From: an uncultured Bacilli bacterium
GTDB taxonomy: Bacteria; Bacillota_I; Bacilli_A; RF39; UBA660
DNA length: 46,892 nt
Direction: 5' to 3'
Assembly: GCA_947625625.1 (NCBI GenBank)
Contig: CANQPC010000008.1
Location: 1-46,892 of the forward strand
Shown here: piece by piece, positions 14,771 through 23,684 of the stretch
Position numbering within the stretch: the stretch's first letter is position 1
How the letters are laid out: each line of letters begins with the position of its first letter
Translations under genes and position numbers: made by a program
The notes under the pieces: generated by a model
What the model saw: only the letters and a program-made list of their open reading frames with translations
Database searches by the model: none
What the model was told of the DNA's origin: nothing

Positions 14771-15466
14771 ATGAAGAAAAAATTATTAGGTTACATGTCA
14801 GCATTTTTATTTACTGTAGCGGCCATACTTCCATATCACGTTTTAGCGGAAGAAGCTGATTCAACTAAATACGGAAAAATTACTGATATTTCTAAATCAG
14901 ACTCTGTTAAATCTGGTACTGGTGAAGACTTGGATGTAGTAATATCAAATAATGAGACTTCCAATGTTACTGTCGAATATGGTAAAAATAAAGGAATTAA
15001 AATTCAATATTTAGGTAGTAACTCTAGTGGAAGACCTGATAATGCAGCTTGGCTGGGAATTCACGTCACTGTTCCTACAAAGGCCGCTGCTGGTAGTGCC
15101 ACTTTTACTGTAAATGGCGGAACACCTGAAAAAATTGAAACTGACGGCGATTATTATTTTGGTATTACTGTAGACAAACTTAAAACAGCAGCTTCAAAAA
15201 ATACGCCAATTACTTATACATACGTATTTAATTGGGCCGATGGTATTAAACAGACAGTAAACGTAAAGATTTACCCTAAACAAATTGCCCTATTAGATAA
15301 AGAAGGAGATACTAATCTTTGGACGCCAGAAGATTATGCAAAATATGCTAAACAAGATGATATGCCTGGAACGGGAGATACAACTTCTTATTTCTTTGTC
15401 TCAGTAGTAGTTTTATTAGCATGTGCTGGAATTTATAACTTAGTATTAGCTAATTCTAAGAAATAG
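14771..15466 (+). CDS. Cell-wall-anchored surface protein with MPGTG sorting signal
   Basis: A 231-residue secreted protein. Residues 1-26 are a signal peptide ending VLA, a good signal peptidase site. The body (about 27-175) is probably beta-sandwich and carries no family I recognise. The C-terminus is a textbook sorting signal: MPGTG at 198-202, a hydrophobic span of about 22 residues and a short basic tail ending SKK. It differs from canonical LPxTG in its first residue. The ribosome binding site AAGGAGGTGA (14756-14765) is perfect, so high expression is expected. The next gene encodes a class B sortase, its probable anchoring enzyme; a strong terminator separates the two. Confidence 0.82.
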   Translation: MKKKLLGYMSAFLFTVAAILPYHVLAEEADSTKYGKITDISKSDSVKSGTGEDLDVVISNNETSNVTVEYGKNKGIKIQYLGSNSSGRPDNAAWLGIHVTVPTKAAAGSATFTVNGGTPEKIETDGDYYFGITVDKLKTAASKNTPITYTYVFNWADGIKQTVNVKIYPKQIALLDKEGDTNLWTPEDYAKYAKQDDMPGTGDTTSYFFVSVVVLLACAGIYNLVLANSKK

Positions 15467-15500
15467 GAGTAATTCTCCTATTTTCTTAGAAAATTTTTTT
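15454..15500 (+). terminator. Strong terminator between surface protein and sortase genes
   Basis: The 16-base left arm beginning TTCTAAGAA pairs with a right arm ending TTCTTAGAA (one bulged base), loop TAAT or similar, followed by seven T's. The stop codon of the surface protein gene lies within the left arm. Because no separate promoter is visible before the sortase gene, sortase would depend on read-through. Confidence 0.88.
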
Positions 15501-15517
15501 CATTAGAAAAAACCGCG

Positions 15518-16267
15518 ATGAAAAAGAAAAATATTTTACTAGCTATCATCTTTTTAAGTAGTTCACTTCTCTTTATTTTAGTACATATTTACTACAACAA
15601 AGTTTTAAATCATCAGCCTATTATTAGCGAAACTAAAGTCGTTCCTTCTCATAATGATAATAAAACAGATATTCCAAGTGAAGATGAGCTTAAATTAAAA
15701 GAAATTAATAAATTATATGAAACTAATAGTGACCTATTTGGATGGCTGACAGTCGAGGGAACTAATATTGATTACCCTGTCATGTATACGCAAAATGATG
15801 ATTACTATTTACATAGAGACTTCTATCAGAGGTACTTTAAGGCAGGTTCTTTATTTATCGATAAGCATAATACGACTAATCCTCGCGATACTAATATAAT
15901 TATTCACGGACACAGTATGAAAGATGGAAGTATGTTTCATGATCTTCTTAAATATAAAGATGTAGATTATTATTTAGAACACAAATATATTACTCTTTAT
16001 ACTTTAAAAGCAAAAGAAATATATGAAGTTATCGGAGTAATTATTTCTGAAGTTTATAATAATAATGATAATGTCTTTAAATACTATCAATTTTATAATG
16101 CTACAAATTCTGAAGAATATGATAATTATATCAAAAATATTAAAGAAAAATCGATTATTAGTATCGATACTACTTCGAAATTTAACGGTAATTTAATTAC
16201 TCTCTCCACTTGTGAATATTCCAAAGATAACAGTAGACTAGCAGTTATAGCTAAAAAAATAAACTAA
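15518..16267 (+). CDS. Class B sortase
   Basis: A 249-residue membrane-anchored transpeptidase that cuts sorting signals and links proteins to peptidoglycan. Residues 5-26 are an uncleaved signal anchor. The SrtB fold shows the motif IIHGHSM (catalytic H132), TLSTCEYSKDNSR with catalytic C232 and R240, and the class B helix region DLLKYKDVDYY. It follows its likely substrate (MPGTG protein) by 51 bases. No Shine-Dalgarno sequence is visible before the ATG (the preceding bases are AAAAAACCGCG) and a strong terminator lies upstream, so expression should be much lower than that of the substrate. Confidence 0.9.
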   Translation: MKKKNILLAIIFLSSSLLFILVHIYYNKVLNHQPIISETKVVPSHNDNKTDIPSEDELKLKEINKLYETNSDLFGWLTVEGTNIDYPVMYTQNDDYYLHRDFYQRYFKAGSLFIDKHNTTNPRDTNIIIHGHSMKDGSMFHDLLKYKDVDYYLEHKYITLYTLKAKEIYEVIGVIISEVYNNNDNVFKYYQFYNATNSEEYDNYIKNIKEKSIISIDTTSKFNGNLITLSTCEYSKDNSRLAVIAKKIN

Positions 16268-16303
16268 AATAATAGTTTAAATTAACTGTTATTTTAGTTT
16301 TTC
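16261..16303 (+). terminator. Terminator of the sortase gene
   Basis: A 17-pair stem (16261-16277 with 16284-16300, one G-U pair) ends in five T's. The sortase stop codon is in the left arm. Positions 16304-16536 contain nothing I can interpret. Confidence 0.88.
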
Positions 16304-16536
16304 AAAAGCCTTTAATATCACTAAATATATAACTGCAGTTTCTCAGAAAGTAACTTTAAGCCTTATTAAATAATAGCAACTGTTACAATGTTATAAACTA
16401 ATCTCAATAATTTATTTATTATTAATGATTTTTTATTAGTATTTTTAATATATTAAAAGGTAAAATTAAAATTAATATCAGCAGCAGTATATAAATTTAA
16501 TCATAAAATATATTATTTTAACTTTCTTAATTTTAT

Positions 16537-18381
16537 TTACATATCTTTTTTTCTAATCTTAATCTTTTTCATTTCTAAATTATATTCTTCTATTATTTCA
16601 GGATTATCAGAATTTATATAGGAATCTACCGAATCATCATCAAAGATACTAATAAACCAATTTAAAGTACAAATTGTATACTTTTCTTTCTTATTTAATA
16701 ATTTCCGGTAATAGCCAAGTAATTCTTCATCTGAAGATATTAGAAACCTAGCATAGCGCAAGGAAATTAAAATTTTTTCAATTTCTCGGTAATTAATACT
16801 ACTAGAAGAAGTAAATTTATCTCTTTCATAAACTCTATTATTTTTATCAAAATAGAACTTGTCAGGAATAAATAGTTTTATATCATTTACTGTCTTCCCT
16901 TCTTTTAAGTTTAATAGTCCTTGATAATTATCTATACCATTGTAATATTGATGATTGTTATTTAAAATAGGATTAATAATAAATGGCAAAATATTATGAT
17001 TATATGTAGAGGTATTTTTATTTGAAAGACCGATAATGCTAGCAACAATTTCGTCATCTTCACTATTCATTTTTTCCATTATAAATTTAATAGTCGCGCG
17101 AAGAGCATTATATAATTTTTCTCCATCAATATATTTATCTATCTTTTTGCTTAATTCTATTCCCTGTGCTATCAAAACATTACCATTTCGCATTAATAAA
17201 ACCATACCAAAATCTTTATTCTCTTCTGTAGAAATAGATAAAATACGCATATGTGGATTTGTCAAAAAATTATTAAATAATATAAAAGCTTCACCATTTA
17301 TTCTAAAGCAGTTTCCCGATCGATAACCCATCACTAAATTTCTTACATCATCTAAAGGAAGTAATTCAAAAATAAAGTCTCCCATCTTTGGAATATCAAC
17401 TTTAATAATTGATGATTTATTTTTAAGCTTTAGTTTTGAATAAGCATCCATATTTTTATCAATAATTTCCTTTTCACTATCTGTAATTCCATATTTATGA
17501 TAGTAAGAAGATATCATTTCTTGTAAAATTACCCCATCCAATTCCGGACTTTCTACTCTTGGTGACAAATACCTTTCTTTTAGCAAAATATCAGTCTTAT
17601 GTCTGTTAAGCTTAGTTCCTAACTGCTTGATAAAATAATCCAGATTATTATAAAAATAATCAAAATTTATAAATAGTTCTAAAAAATTTCCCTTTAGCAT
17701 TAATCTCATAATATTATTAGGATCTTTTTTATTACTAAATAAGAATTTTCTAAATATATTAATATTTTGATTATTGATATTAGTAACATTTAAATTATTA
17801 AATAAATAATAAATTATTTCGTAGTCTACTGGTCCATATTTCCCCTCTAAAATATCGATAGCATTATCCGTTCCCACCGATAGATACATTTTTATAGCAA
17901 TTTTTGTAAATTCTTCTAAAGTATTACCGTTACGCCTTCTAAGCCCCCAATTAATTTTATTAATAATTAATTCTTTTAAATTTAATTCATCATTTTTAGT
18001 TTCTATCTTTTTTATCAGTTCTATGATAAATTCAATTTGCTTATTTGGAAGATTGAAATAAGTAAGAGGATCGACAACATATTCAATACCATTTACCCTT
18101 TTACTATCTTTCTTTAAATAACTAATTAAATCATAAATATTTCTACTAGATAACGTTTTAACTAATTCATTATGGTTACCGCTACTGACGCAATATAAAA
18201 ACATCATATAAAATTCATCAGGAAAAGAACTTATATTATAATAACTATCTAAAAATAATTTAGACAAACTAATATCATTAATAGTCATCTTTGCCAATAA
18301 TCTACGCATTTTAATCATGGTACATAAATTTAATTTCTTTGCACTAAAATTTACAAATGTACTCTCGTTATTTGTTTTCAT
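16537..18381 (-). CDS. Unrecognised 614-residue protein, helical N-terminus with conserved-looking NCFR domain
   Basis: I do not recognise a named family. There is no signal peptide or transmembrane segment, so it is probably cytoplasmic. Residues 1-320 look all-helical, like an armadillo or HEAT array. Residues about 345-470 look like a compact alpha/beta domain: GYRSGNCFRINGEA, then LLMRNGNVLIAQGIELS and ASIIGLSNKNTS. The tail is basic. The ribosome binding site AGAGGA precedes ATG 18381. It is a stand-alone gene at the left edge of the accessory region, next to the GntR/ABC operon and the restriction-modification genes. A nucleotidyl- or acyl-transferase role for the NCFR domain is possible but unsupported. 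Confidence 0.7.
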   Translation of the reverse strand: MKTNNESTFVNFSAKKLNLCTMIKMRRLLAKMTINDISLSKLFLDSYYNISSFPDEFYMMFLYCVSSGNHNELVKTLSSRNIYDLISYLKKDSKRVNGIEYVVDPLTYFNLPNKQIEFIIELIKKIETKNDELNLKELIINKINWGLRRRNGNTLEEFTKIAIKMYLSVGTDNAIDILEGKYGPVDYEIIYYLFNNLNVTNINNQNINIFRKFLFSNKKDPNNIMRLMLKGNFLELFINFDYFYNNLDYFIKQLGTKLNRHKTDILLKERYLSPRVESPELDGVILQEMISSYYHKYGITDSEKEIIDKNMDAYSKLKLKNKSSIIKVDIPKMGDFIFELLPLDDVRNLVMGYRSGNCFRINGEAFILFNNFLTNPHMRILSISTEENKDFGMVLLMRNGNVLIAQGIELSKKIDKYIDGEKLYNALRATIKFIMEKMNSEDDEIVASIIGLSNKNTSTYNHNILPFIINPILNNNHQYYNGIDNYQGLLNLKEGKTVNDIKLFIPDKFYFDKNNRVYERDKFTSSSSINYREIEKILISLRYARFLISSDEELLGYYRKLLNKKEKYTICTLNWFISIFDDDSVDSYINSDNPEIIEEYNLEMKKIKIRKKDM

Positions 18382-18506
18382 AAAATCCTCTTATTCGTGA
18401 AAAATATATTAACATAAAAGATAGCAAAAAACAAGTAAAATTATTATTTAAATACTCTACTTGCCTTTAAGTCTCTTTTCATAAAAATTATAATATTAAT
18501 GCTTTT

Positions 18507-19139
18507 CTAAAATTCTTTTTTACTGAATATTTTTTTAGATATTATATAAGATATATAGACCATAAGAATAGCTATAACTATTAAAATTACTACTAAATAG
18601 TTCTCGATAATTGATAATGCTTTTGCAACAAATGAAAAGTTTACATACTGAGAAAGAAAGCCACCTATAATAACTAGAATAAACACAACTAAAAATATAC
18701 CAATTCTTGCTTTTTCGACACCAAATTTATAAATAACTGGATACATAAAAGTTAAAACTAATAGTGTTCCAAAGATTGTACCGAGCATTGACACTAATAT
18801 CTGTTCGTAATTGATCGTTTTAGTATTAACATAAGAAATAATAAAAGATAAAATAGTTACAATAGTAGAAACGATCAGAATTAACAAAATTGTTGTCACA
18901 TATTTTGCTTTTACGCTATTTTTTCTTCCATCAGGTAAGGAAATAGAATAAGCATCCCATTTATTGTAATTATCATAACTAAATGATGAAATCATTATCA
19001 TTACACTCATAAATGGTAAAATAAAAGATATATCTATTTCTTTAAGTAGTCCCATTATAAAATATACAATCGTAAGTATTCCTAATAATTTAAAATTACT
19101 TTTAATCATAGCTAAATCTTTTTTAATAAATCCTAGCAT
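18507..19139 (-). CDS. ABC-2 type transporter permease
   Basis: A 210-residue integral membrane protein with about six hydrophobic helices, matching the small ABC-2 permease subunits of YtrC/BcrB-like exporters. The start overlaps the stop of the ATPase gene (TAATG), so the two are translationally coupled. It completes the gntR-ATPase-permease operon, a common Gram-positive arrangement in which the regulator responds to cell-wall-active compounds. Substrate unknown. I see no clear terminator after it. Confidence 0.85.
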   Translation of the reverse strand: MLGFIKKDLAMIKSNFKLLGILTIVYFIMGLLKEIDISFILPFMSVMIMISSFSYDNYNKWDAYSISLPDGRKNSVKAKYVTTILLILIVSTIVTILSFIISYVNTKTINYEQILVSMLGTIFGTLLVLTFMYPVIYKFGVEKARIGIFLVVFILVIIGGFLSQYVNFSFVAKALSIIENYLVVILIVIAILMVYISYIISKKIFSKKEF

Positions 19140-19996
19140 TATTCTACCCCCTTAATCATTAAAACCATAAGGTCATCTAATGTTAATTTATCGATTATAG
19201 AAATATTATACTTATCTTTAAATTTCTTCTTATTTTCAACCAATATTTCATATTCATATTTTGTTTTTCTATATCTAATATAATCTTTTTTATTTATGTC
19301 ATTAAACTCTTTTTCCGTACATTTTACAATACCATAATTATTTAGTAATTCATCTGTCTCTTTAGATAAAACAATTTCACCATTATTAATGAAAGTTATA
19401 TAATCGGCCACATGTTCTAAATCAGTAGTAATATGACTAGAAAGTAAAATAGAACAGTCTTCTTTTTCTAATATACTTTGAAATATCTGAATAACTTCAG
19501 CTCGTGCAATTGGATCTAAACCGGATGTGGGTTCATCTAATATTAAAAGTTTAGGATGATGCGATAAGGCCGCTACTATCTCTAGTTTTTTTCTCATTCC
19601 TTTAGAAAATGTCTTAATTTGCTTATTAGGTAGTAATGAAAATTCTTTTAGGTAATCATAAAACATTTTACTATCCCAATTCTTATAGATACTTTTCATA
19701 GTATTATTTATATCATTTGGAGTAAGAATTTCAGGGAAAAACATATCATCTAATACTACTCCAATATCTTCTTTTATTTTTTTCTCCTCCATACGATTAT
19801 CTAATCCGAAAATTTTAATTTTCCCGCTGCTAGGATTAATAATATTTAGTATAGCTTTTATCGTCGTCGTTTTTCCCGCACCATTTTCACCAATAAAACC
19901 CATAATCATACCTTTAGGCAAATCAAATGTTACCCCTTTTAGTTCAAAATTATCATATTTTTTACATAAATTTTTAATTTCTAAAACTTTTTCCAT
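19139..19996 (-). CDS. ABC transporter ATP-binding protein
   Basis: A 285-residue nucleotide-binding subunit. It has Walker A GENGAGKTT (about residues 37-45), signature FSKGMRKKLE, Walker B KLLILDEPTSGLDP and the switch histidine in LLSSHITTD. The last 75 residues form an accessory C-terminal region. It starts two bases after the gntR stop and overlaps the permease gene by one base. Together they form an ABC-2 exporter, probably for a lipid- or wall-targeting compound, like YtrBC in Bacillus. Confidence 0.92.
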   Translation of the reverse strand: MEKVLEIKNLCKKYDNFELKGVTFDLPKGMIMGFIGENGAGKTTTIKAILNIINPSSGKIKIFGLDNRMEEKKIKEDIGVVLDDMFFPEILTPNDINNTMKSIYKNWDSKMFYDYLKEFSLLPNKQIKTFSKGMRKKLEIVAALSHHPKLLILDEPTSGLDPIARAEVIQIFQSILEKEDCSILLSSHITTDLEHVADYITFINNGEIVLSKETDELLNNYGIVKCTEKEFNDINKKDYIRYRKTKYEYEILVENKKKFKDKYNISIIDKLTLDDLMVLMIKGVE

Positions 19997-19998
19997 AA

Positions 19999-20376
19999 TT
20001 ATTTATTCTCCTCATACAATATATCTAATATTTTATCCAATGTTTCTTTATTTATATTGTTTATTTTAGCAATAATAACTGCTTTGTCTATCAGTTCTTC
20101 TATCTTGCTTAATTGTTCTTCTAAGGCGAGATTCTTATTTATTTTGGCAACATAAAAACCTTTCGAAGGAACATTTTTTATATAGCCATCTTTAACTAAC
20201 TCTTCATAAGCATTTTTAGTTGTTATGACACTGCATCGTAAATCTTTAGCTAATGTTCTAATCGAGGGCAATAATTCATTTTCTTTAAGTTCATTAGAAA
20301 CTATTTTTGCTTTTATTTGTTCCTTAATTTGTTCGTATATAGGAACTCCATTAGAATTACTTATTATAATCTCCAT
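19999..20376 (-). CDS. GntR family regulator, YtrA-type
   Basis: A 125-residue transcription factor. The N-terminal winged helix (residues about 8-78: VPIYEQIKEQIK through LPSIRTLAKDL and SKGFYVAK) is the GntR fold, and the very short C-terminal part is a helical dimerisation region, as in the YtrA subfamily, not an effector domain. I place the start at MEIIISNSNG with GGAAG upstream; a longer frame would run through the promoter. It is the first gene of the exporter operon and probably represses it by binding the inverted repeat overlapping the -10 box. Confidence 0.9.
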   Translation of the reverse strand: MEIIISNSNGVPIYEQIKEQIKAKIVSNELKENELLPSIRTLAKDLRCSVITTKNAYEELVKDGYIKNVPSKGFYVAKINKNLALEEQLSKIEELIDKAVIIAKINNINKETLDKILDILYEENK

Positions 20377-20390
20377 AATCTTCCACTTCC

Positions 20391-20429
20391 GTATATATAC
20401 ATTATATACAGAATATATGCAGTTGTCAA
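20391..20429 (-). promoter_or_regulatory. Promoter and probable operator of the gntR-ABC operon
   Basis: Minus-strand TTGACA (20424-20429), a 17-base spacer and TATAAT (20401-20406) match the consensus exactly. A perfect inverted repeat GTATATA-x5-TATATAC (20391-20397 and 20403-20409) overlaps the -10 box and the transcript start, the expected position for GntR autorepression. Confidence 0.8.
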
Positions 20430-20433
20430 GGTT

Positions 20434-20466
20434 AATTAAAAAGACTATCATTTCTTTGATAATCTT
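20434..20466 (-). terminator. Terminator of the restriction-modification operon
   Basis: A ten-pair minus-strand stem AAGATTATCA/TGATAGTCTT (one G-U) with a six-base loop is followed by TTTTTAATT. It sits between the HNH nuclease stop (20532) and the gntR promoter. Confidence 0.75.
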
Positions 20467-20531
20467 ATACTAATATAAACATAAATTTAAAAGATACATT
20501 ATAGTAAAATAATGATAAAAAAGTTCCTGAT

Positions 20532-21737
20532 TTATAATTTTTCTTTTTTTTCAGCCCTTAATTTATGAAGATCTAAATAATGTTTCATATTTTCATTAAA
20601 GTCTGTTTCCTTGATGCTAAATGATGATAAATCGTATGAGAAAGTGTCTCCTGCTGTCATACATTCATTAACTTTAGATGACATAAACTTTGTAGTTATA
20701 TTTTTTACATATTCTTTCTGCTCTTCACTTAATCTATTTGAAATAACAAGTTTTCTATCGTCAAAATAAATAAGACCATACTCAAATAATTTATCATGAT
20801 TTGCACATAACCATAAGCCATTATCGCCATCTATTATCTGTTTTTTCTTTTCATCATCAGTTATTGTCTTATCATTTTTAATATCAGTCACTCTATGAAT
20901 ATGTGAAGCAATAATTAGGCTATCAATATCACAATCACACAAATAACATTTCTTATCTCCAAATTTTTTAAATAAATTTAATCTAAATGCTGGTTGATCT
21001 CTTAAATCTTTTTCTGTAGCATTAAGATTAACTCTATTAAACTCTTCACTAATAATACTTTCTCCAAATTCAAAACCATTCTTTAAAAGTATTTTCTTAT
21101 CAGGATTTGATAATGATTTTTGCCCGTGATCTTCCACCTGATATATTACTATTTTCTTTTCAGTTAGCTGTCTAACAACCATAGCCATAAAGACAGATTC
21201 TTTTCCATTGGCACCGTAGCATTTTGCAAAAAACTCTATAAAATCTCCTGTATCACTAAAATAAGAAGAGTTATTTCCCGTATTTCTATCACTTGTCAGC
21301 GATCTAACATTTTTAATTTCTTTGTAAGTAGAAAAAGGGAATATAATTTCATCGATATTTAATAAATTGATTTGTAATGTTTTACAGCATCTATATATAA
21401 ACTTTTGATATGGCAAAAAAGACTCTTCATTATTCATTAAAAGATAAACTTCCATTTTTTTGTTTAGACTATCATCAGTTTCATAACGACAAAAAGTAGT
21501 GCCTAGATATTGAGATAAGAAAGAATTTCTCCCTTTATACTCTTTTTTACTAGCGGATAAACAAACGTAATGAACCTCATCATTTTTTATAAGCTTAATA
21601 TATCTTCCATTAGATCTATTTTCATAAACGATGTTAAATGACTCATCATTAAAAGAACGTTTGCAAATATCTTTTATTATAATCTTGTTTAAAATCTTTT
21701 TTTCTTTAATAAAATTTGGAATAATTACTTTAACCAT
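20532..21737 (-). CDS. HNH restriction endonuclease, partner of the fused adenine methyltransferase
   Basis: A 401-residue protein with a C-terminal HNH domain: C264-x2-C267 and C311-x2-H314 probably hold a structural zinc, with H279 (ASHIH) and the DGDNGLWLC segment (N306) forming the catalytic motif. The first 250 residues have no fold I recognise and probably hold the DNA recognition part. Its ATG overlaps the methyltransferase stop by eight bases, so translation is coupled and protection is made first. Pairing with a double Dam-type methyltransferase makes a type II system with an asymmetric target the best interpretation; the recognition sequence is not visible. Confidence 0.82.
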   Translation of the reverse strand: MVKVIIPNFIKEKKILNKIIIKDICKRSFNDESFNIVYENRSNGRYIKLIKNDEVHYVCLSASKKEYKGRNSFLSQYLGTTFCRYETDDSLNKKMEVYLLMNNEESFLPYQKFIYRCCKTLQINLLNIDEIIFPFSTYKEIKNVRSLTSDRNTGNNSSYFSDTGDFIEFFAKCYGANGKESVFMAMVVRQLTEKKIVIYQVEDHGQKSLSNPDKKILLKNGFEFGESIISEEFNRVNLNATEKDLRDQPAFRLNLFKKFGDKKCYLCDCDIDSLIIASHIHRVTDIKNDKTITDDEKKKQIIDGDNGLWLCANHDKLFEYGLIYFDDRKLVISNRLSEEQKEYVKNITTKFMSSKVNECMTAGDTFSYDLSSFSIKETDFNENMKHYLDLHKLRAEKKEKL

Positions 21738-23601
21738 TTAAATCCTCCCCATTATAATTAACTATTATTACTTCTTTTCGACTCTTTCTTGCTTTTTCAT
21801 CGTATTCTATTACTCTAAAGTTATTCTTTTTTATCCAATTAATTAATAATTCATTTTTCTGTCCCTTGTGTTCTAAAACATTAGAAAGCATAAACTTAAT
21901 ACCTTTTTTATCTATCTTGCCTAAAAAATCTAATAATTTAATCTCATCTTTTTCAGTCCAACCATTAAATCCTCTCTTACCATCATTATAACTTCCTAAA
22001 GTTAATAAATACGGCGGATCTAAATATATAAATGTATTTTTATTAATATGTTTCCACATATCATCAAAGTTTTTTGCCATGAAAACCACATTTTTTTCTT
22101 TTAGATTCCTACAATATGAAATAAGTTTCTCTAGAATTTTATCATTAAAACCAGCTTGTCCTACTGGATTATTATAATCGTATGAAGAATTAAATCTTAT
22201 TTGCTGTTGAAAACCAAATAGTATCAATAAATACAATAATCTTGAATCTCTTTTATCTTTTGGTTGACTATTATATAATTCCCTAATTTTTAGATAAGGT
22301 TCTTTCTTTCCTTTTTCTAATCCATATTTTTTTATCATTGAAATAATATACTTATATAAATCTAATGTATCAGTATTTCTAAACATTTCTAGTAATTCTT
22401 TTACTTTAAAATTACAATCATTATATATAATTTGATTAGCATTGAAATTAATTCCTACATTAAATCCTCCGCCAAATATATCGATAATCCTATCAATTTT
22501 CTTTGGAGCATTTGATTTTAAAAAGGGAACCATATCTGCTTTTCCACCAATATAATTTAATGGTGATGAATAGTTAACATCATCTATACTATTCTTTTTT
22601 TCTATATAGAATAAGTACTCACAGTGTTTTTCATCTTTTTCTGCTTTTGAATTTAAATATTTTTTATACGTAAATTTTCTAAATTCAAATGTTTCTGGTT
22701 TTCCATGTCTCTTAAGTACACTTTCAATGAATTCTTTAGACATTATTCCATCAGAACTGTAACTTAATATAATATATCTAAAATTTGCTTTCGCAATTAA
22801 TTTTTCAAATTCAATATGGACTTCACCAGGTTTAGAAAATTTTGAAGTCTTAGAACTCGTATCTCTAGTACCTGTTTTCCCTTTCAGTTCTGGTTCATCA
22901 TATAAAGCTATTGTCTCAAGTAAATGGTATTGAACTGAATATTGATTTTTAGTATATGGTGGATCTAAATATAAAATATCGCCACTTATATCATTAATCA
23001 GTTCTTCTAAATTCTTATTATAAATTTCATTTTTAAACAAAGATTTTTCTTTTAATTGCTCTACTTTTATATATTTCATCGGTTTAACAGAACGTGGATC
23101 CCAAATTTTTAAATATGATCCATATACTCCAGCAACATTTGCGACTTTAGAAACAGATTCGATTAAACATGCTATCAAGTAATAATATTCACACTTATTA
23201 ATTTTCTCTTCATTAAACCACTTTTCTATAGTTGATCTTATGTAATCTATCCTAGCGGCATTTTCCTCACTAAAGTATTGCCTTTCACTACCACCAGGTG
23301 AAAAATTATTATAAATAAAGCCATATAATTTATTATTCTCATCGTTAAATATTTCAAATGGATTCTTATCGAGTTTTTCAAATTTTAAATCTGGTGTATT
23401 TAATCTAGCATAACTCATAACATAAGAAGTATACAAATTATCATTAGCAATTATTTTAAATCTATCTTTGAAATAGTCTCCTACCGTTGCTGTTCCACTA
23501 AAAGCATCACAGAAAGTATAATTTTCACAATTAATTTTTTTATCAATTATTAATTGTTCAATATAATGTAATATTTTACTCTTATTACCAATATATCTCA
23601 T
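21730..23601 (-). CDS. Fused double DNA adenine methyltransferase (two Dam/D12-class domains)
   Basis: A 623-residue protein made of two complete D12-class N6-adenine methyltransferases. Domain 1 has RYIGNKSK (residues 2-9), the SAM motif FCDAFSGTATVG (30-41) and DPPY (213-216). Domain 2 has NYIGGKAD (349-356), IIDIFGGGFNVG (372-383) and DPPY (528-531). Such fusions are known from M.FokI and M.StsI, where each half methylates one strand of an asymmetric site. The start is MRYIGNK at 23601, with AGGAGG upstream; the longer frame runs into the -10 box. Promoter at 23638-23665; the HNH nuclease gene follows with eight-base overlap. Confidence 0.92.
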   Translation of the reverse strand: MRYIGNKSKILHYIEQLIIDKKINCENYTFCDAFSGTATVGDYFKDRFKIIANDNLYTSYVMSYARLNTPDLKFEKLDKNPFEIFNDENNKLYGFIYNNFSPGGSERQYFSEENAARIDYIRSTIEKWFNEEKINKCEYYYLIACLIESVSKVANVAGVYGSYLKIWDPRSVKPMKYIKVEQLKEKSLFKNEIYNKNLEELINDISGDILYLDPPYTKNQYSVQYHLLETIALYDEPELKGKTGTRDTSSKTSKFSKPGEVHIEFEKLIAKANFRYIILSYSSDGIMSKEFIESVLKRHGKPETFEFRKFTYKKYLNSKAEKDEKHCEYLFYIEKKNSIDDVNYSSPLNYIGGKADMVPFLKSNAPKKIDRIIDIFGGGFNVGINFNANQIIYNDCNFKVKELLEMFRNTDTLDLYKYIISMIKKYGLEKGKKEPYLKIRELYNSQPKDKRDSRLLYLLILFGFQQQIRFNSSYDYNNPVGQAGFNDKILEKLISYCRNLKEKNVVFMAKNFDDMWKHINKNTFIYLDPPYLLTLGSYNDGKRGFNGWTEKDEIKLLDFLGKIDKKGIKFMLSNVLEHKGQKNELLINWIKKNNFRVIEYDEKARKSRKEVIIVNYNGEDLNG

Positions 23602-23637
23602 TATTATACCTCCTGATATATTTTTGTTTTCTACTAC

Positions 23638-23665
23638 ATTATAACACATTTTAATCATATATCAA
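23638..23665 (-). promoter_or_regulatory. Promoter of the restriction-modification operon
   Basis: Minus-strand TTGATA (23660-23665), a 16-base spacer and TATAAT (23638-23643), about 37 bases before the methyltransferase start. Confidence 0.7.
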
Positions 23666-23684
23666 ACATTAATAAGACAAATAT

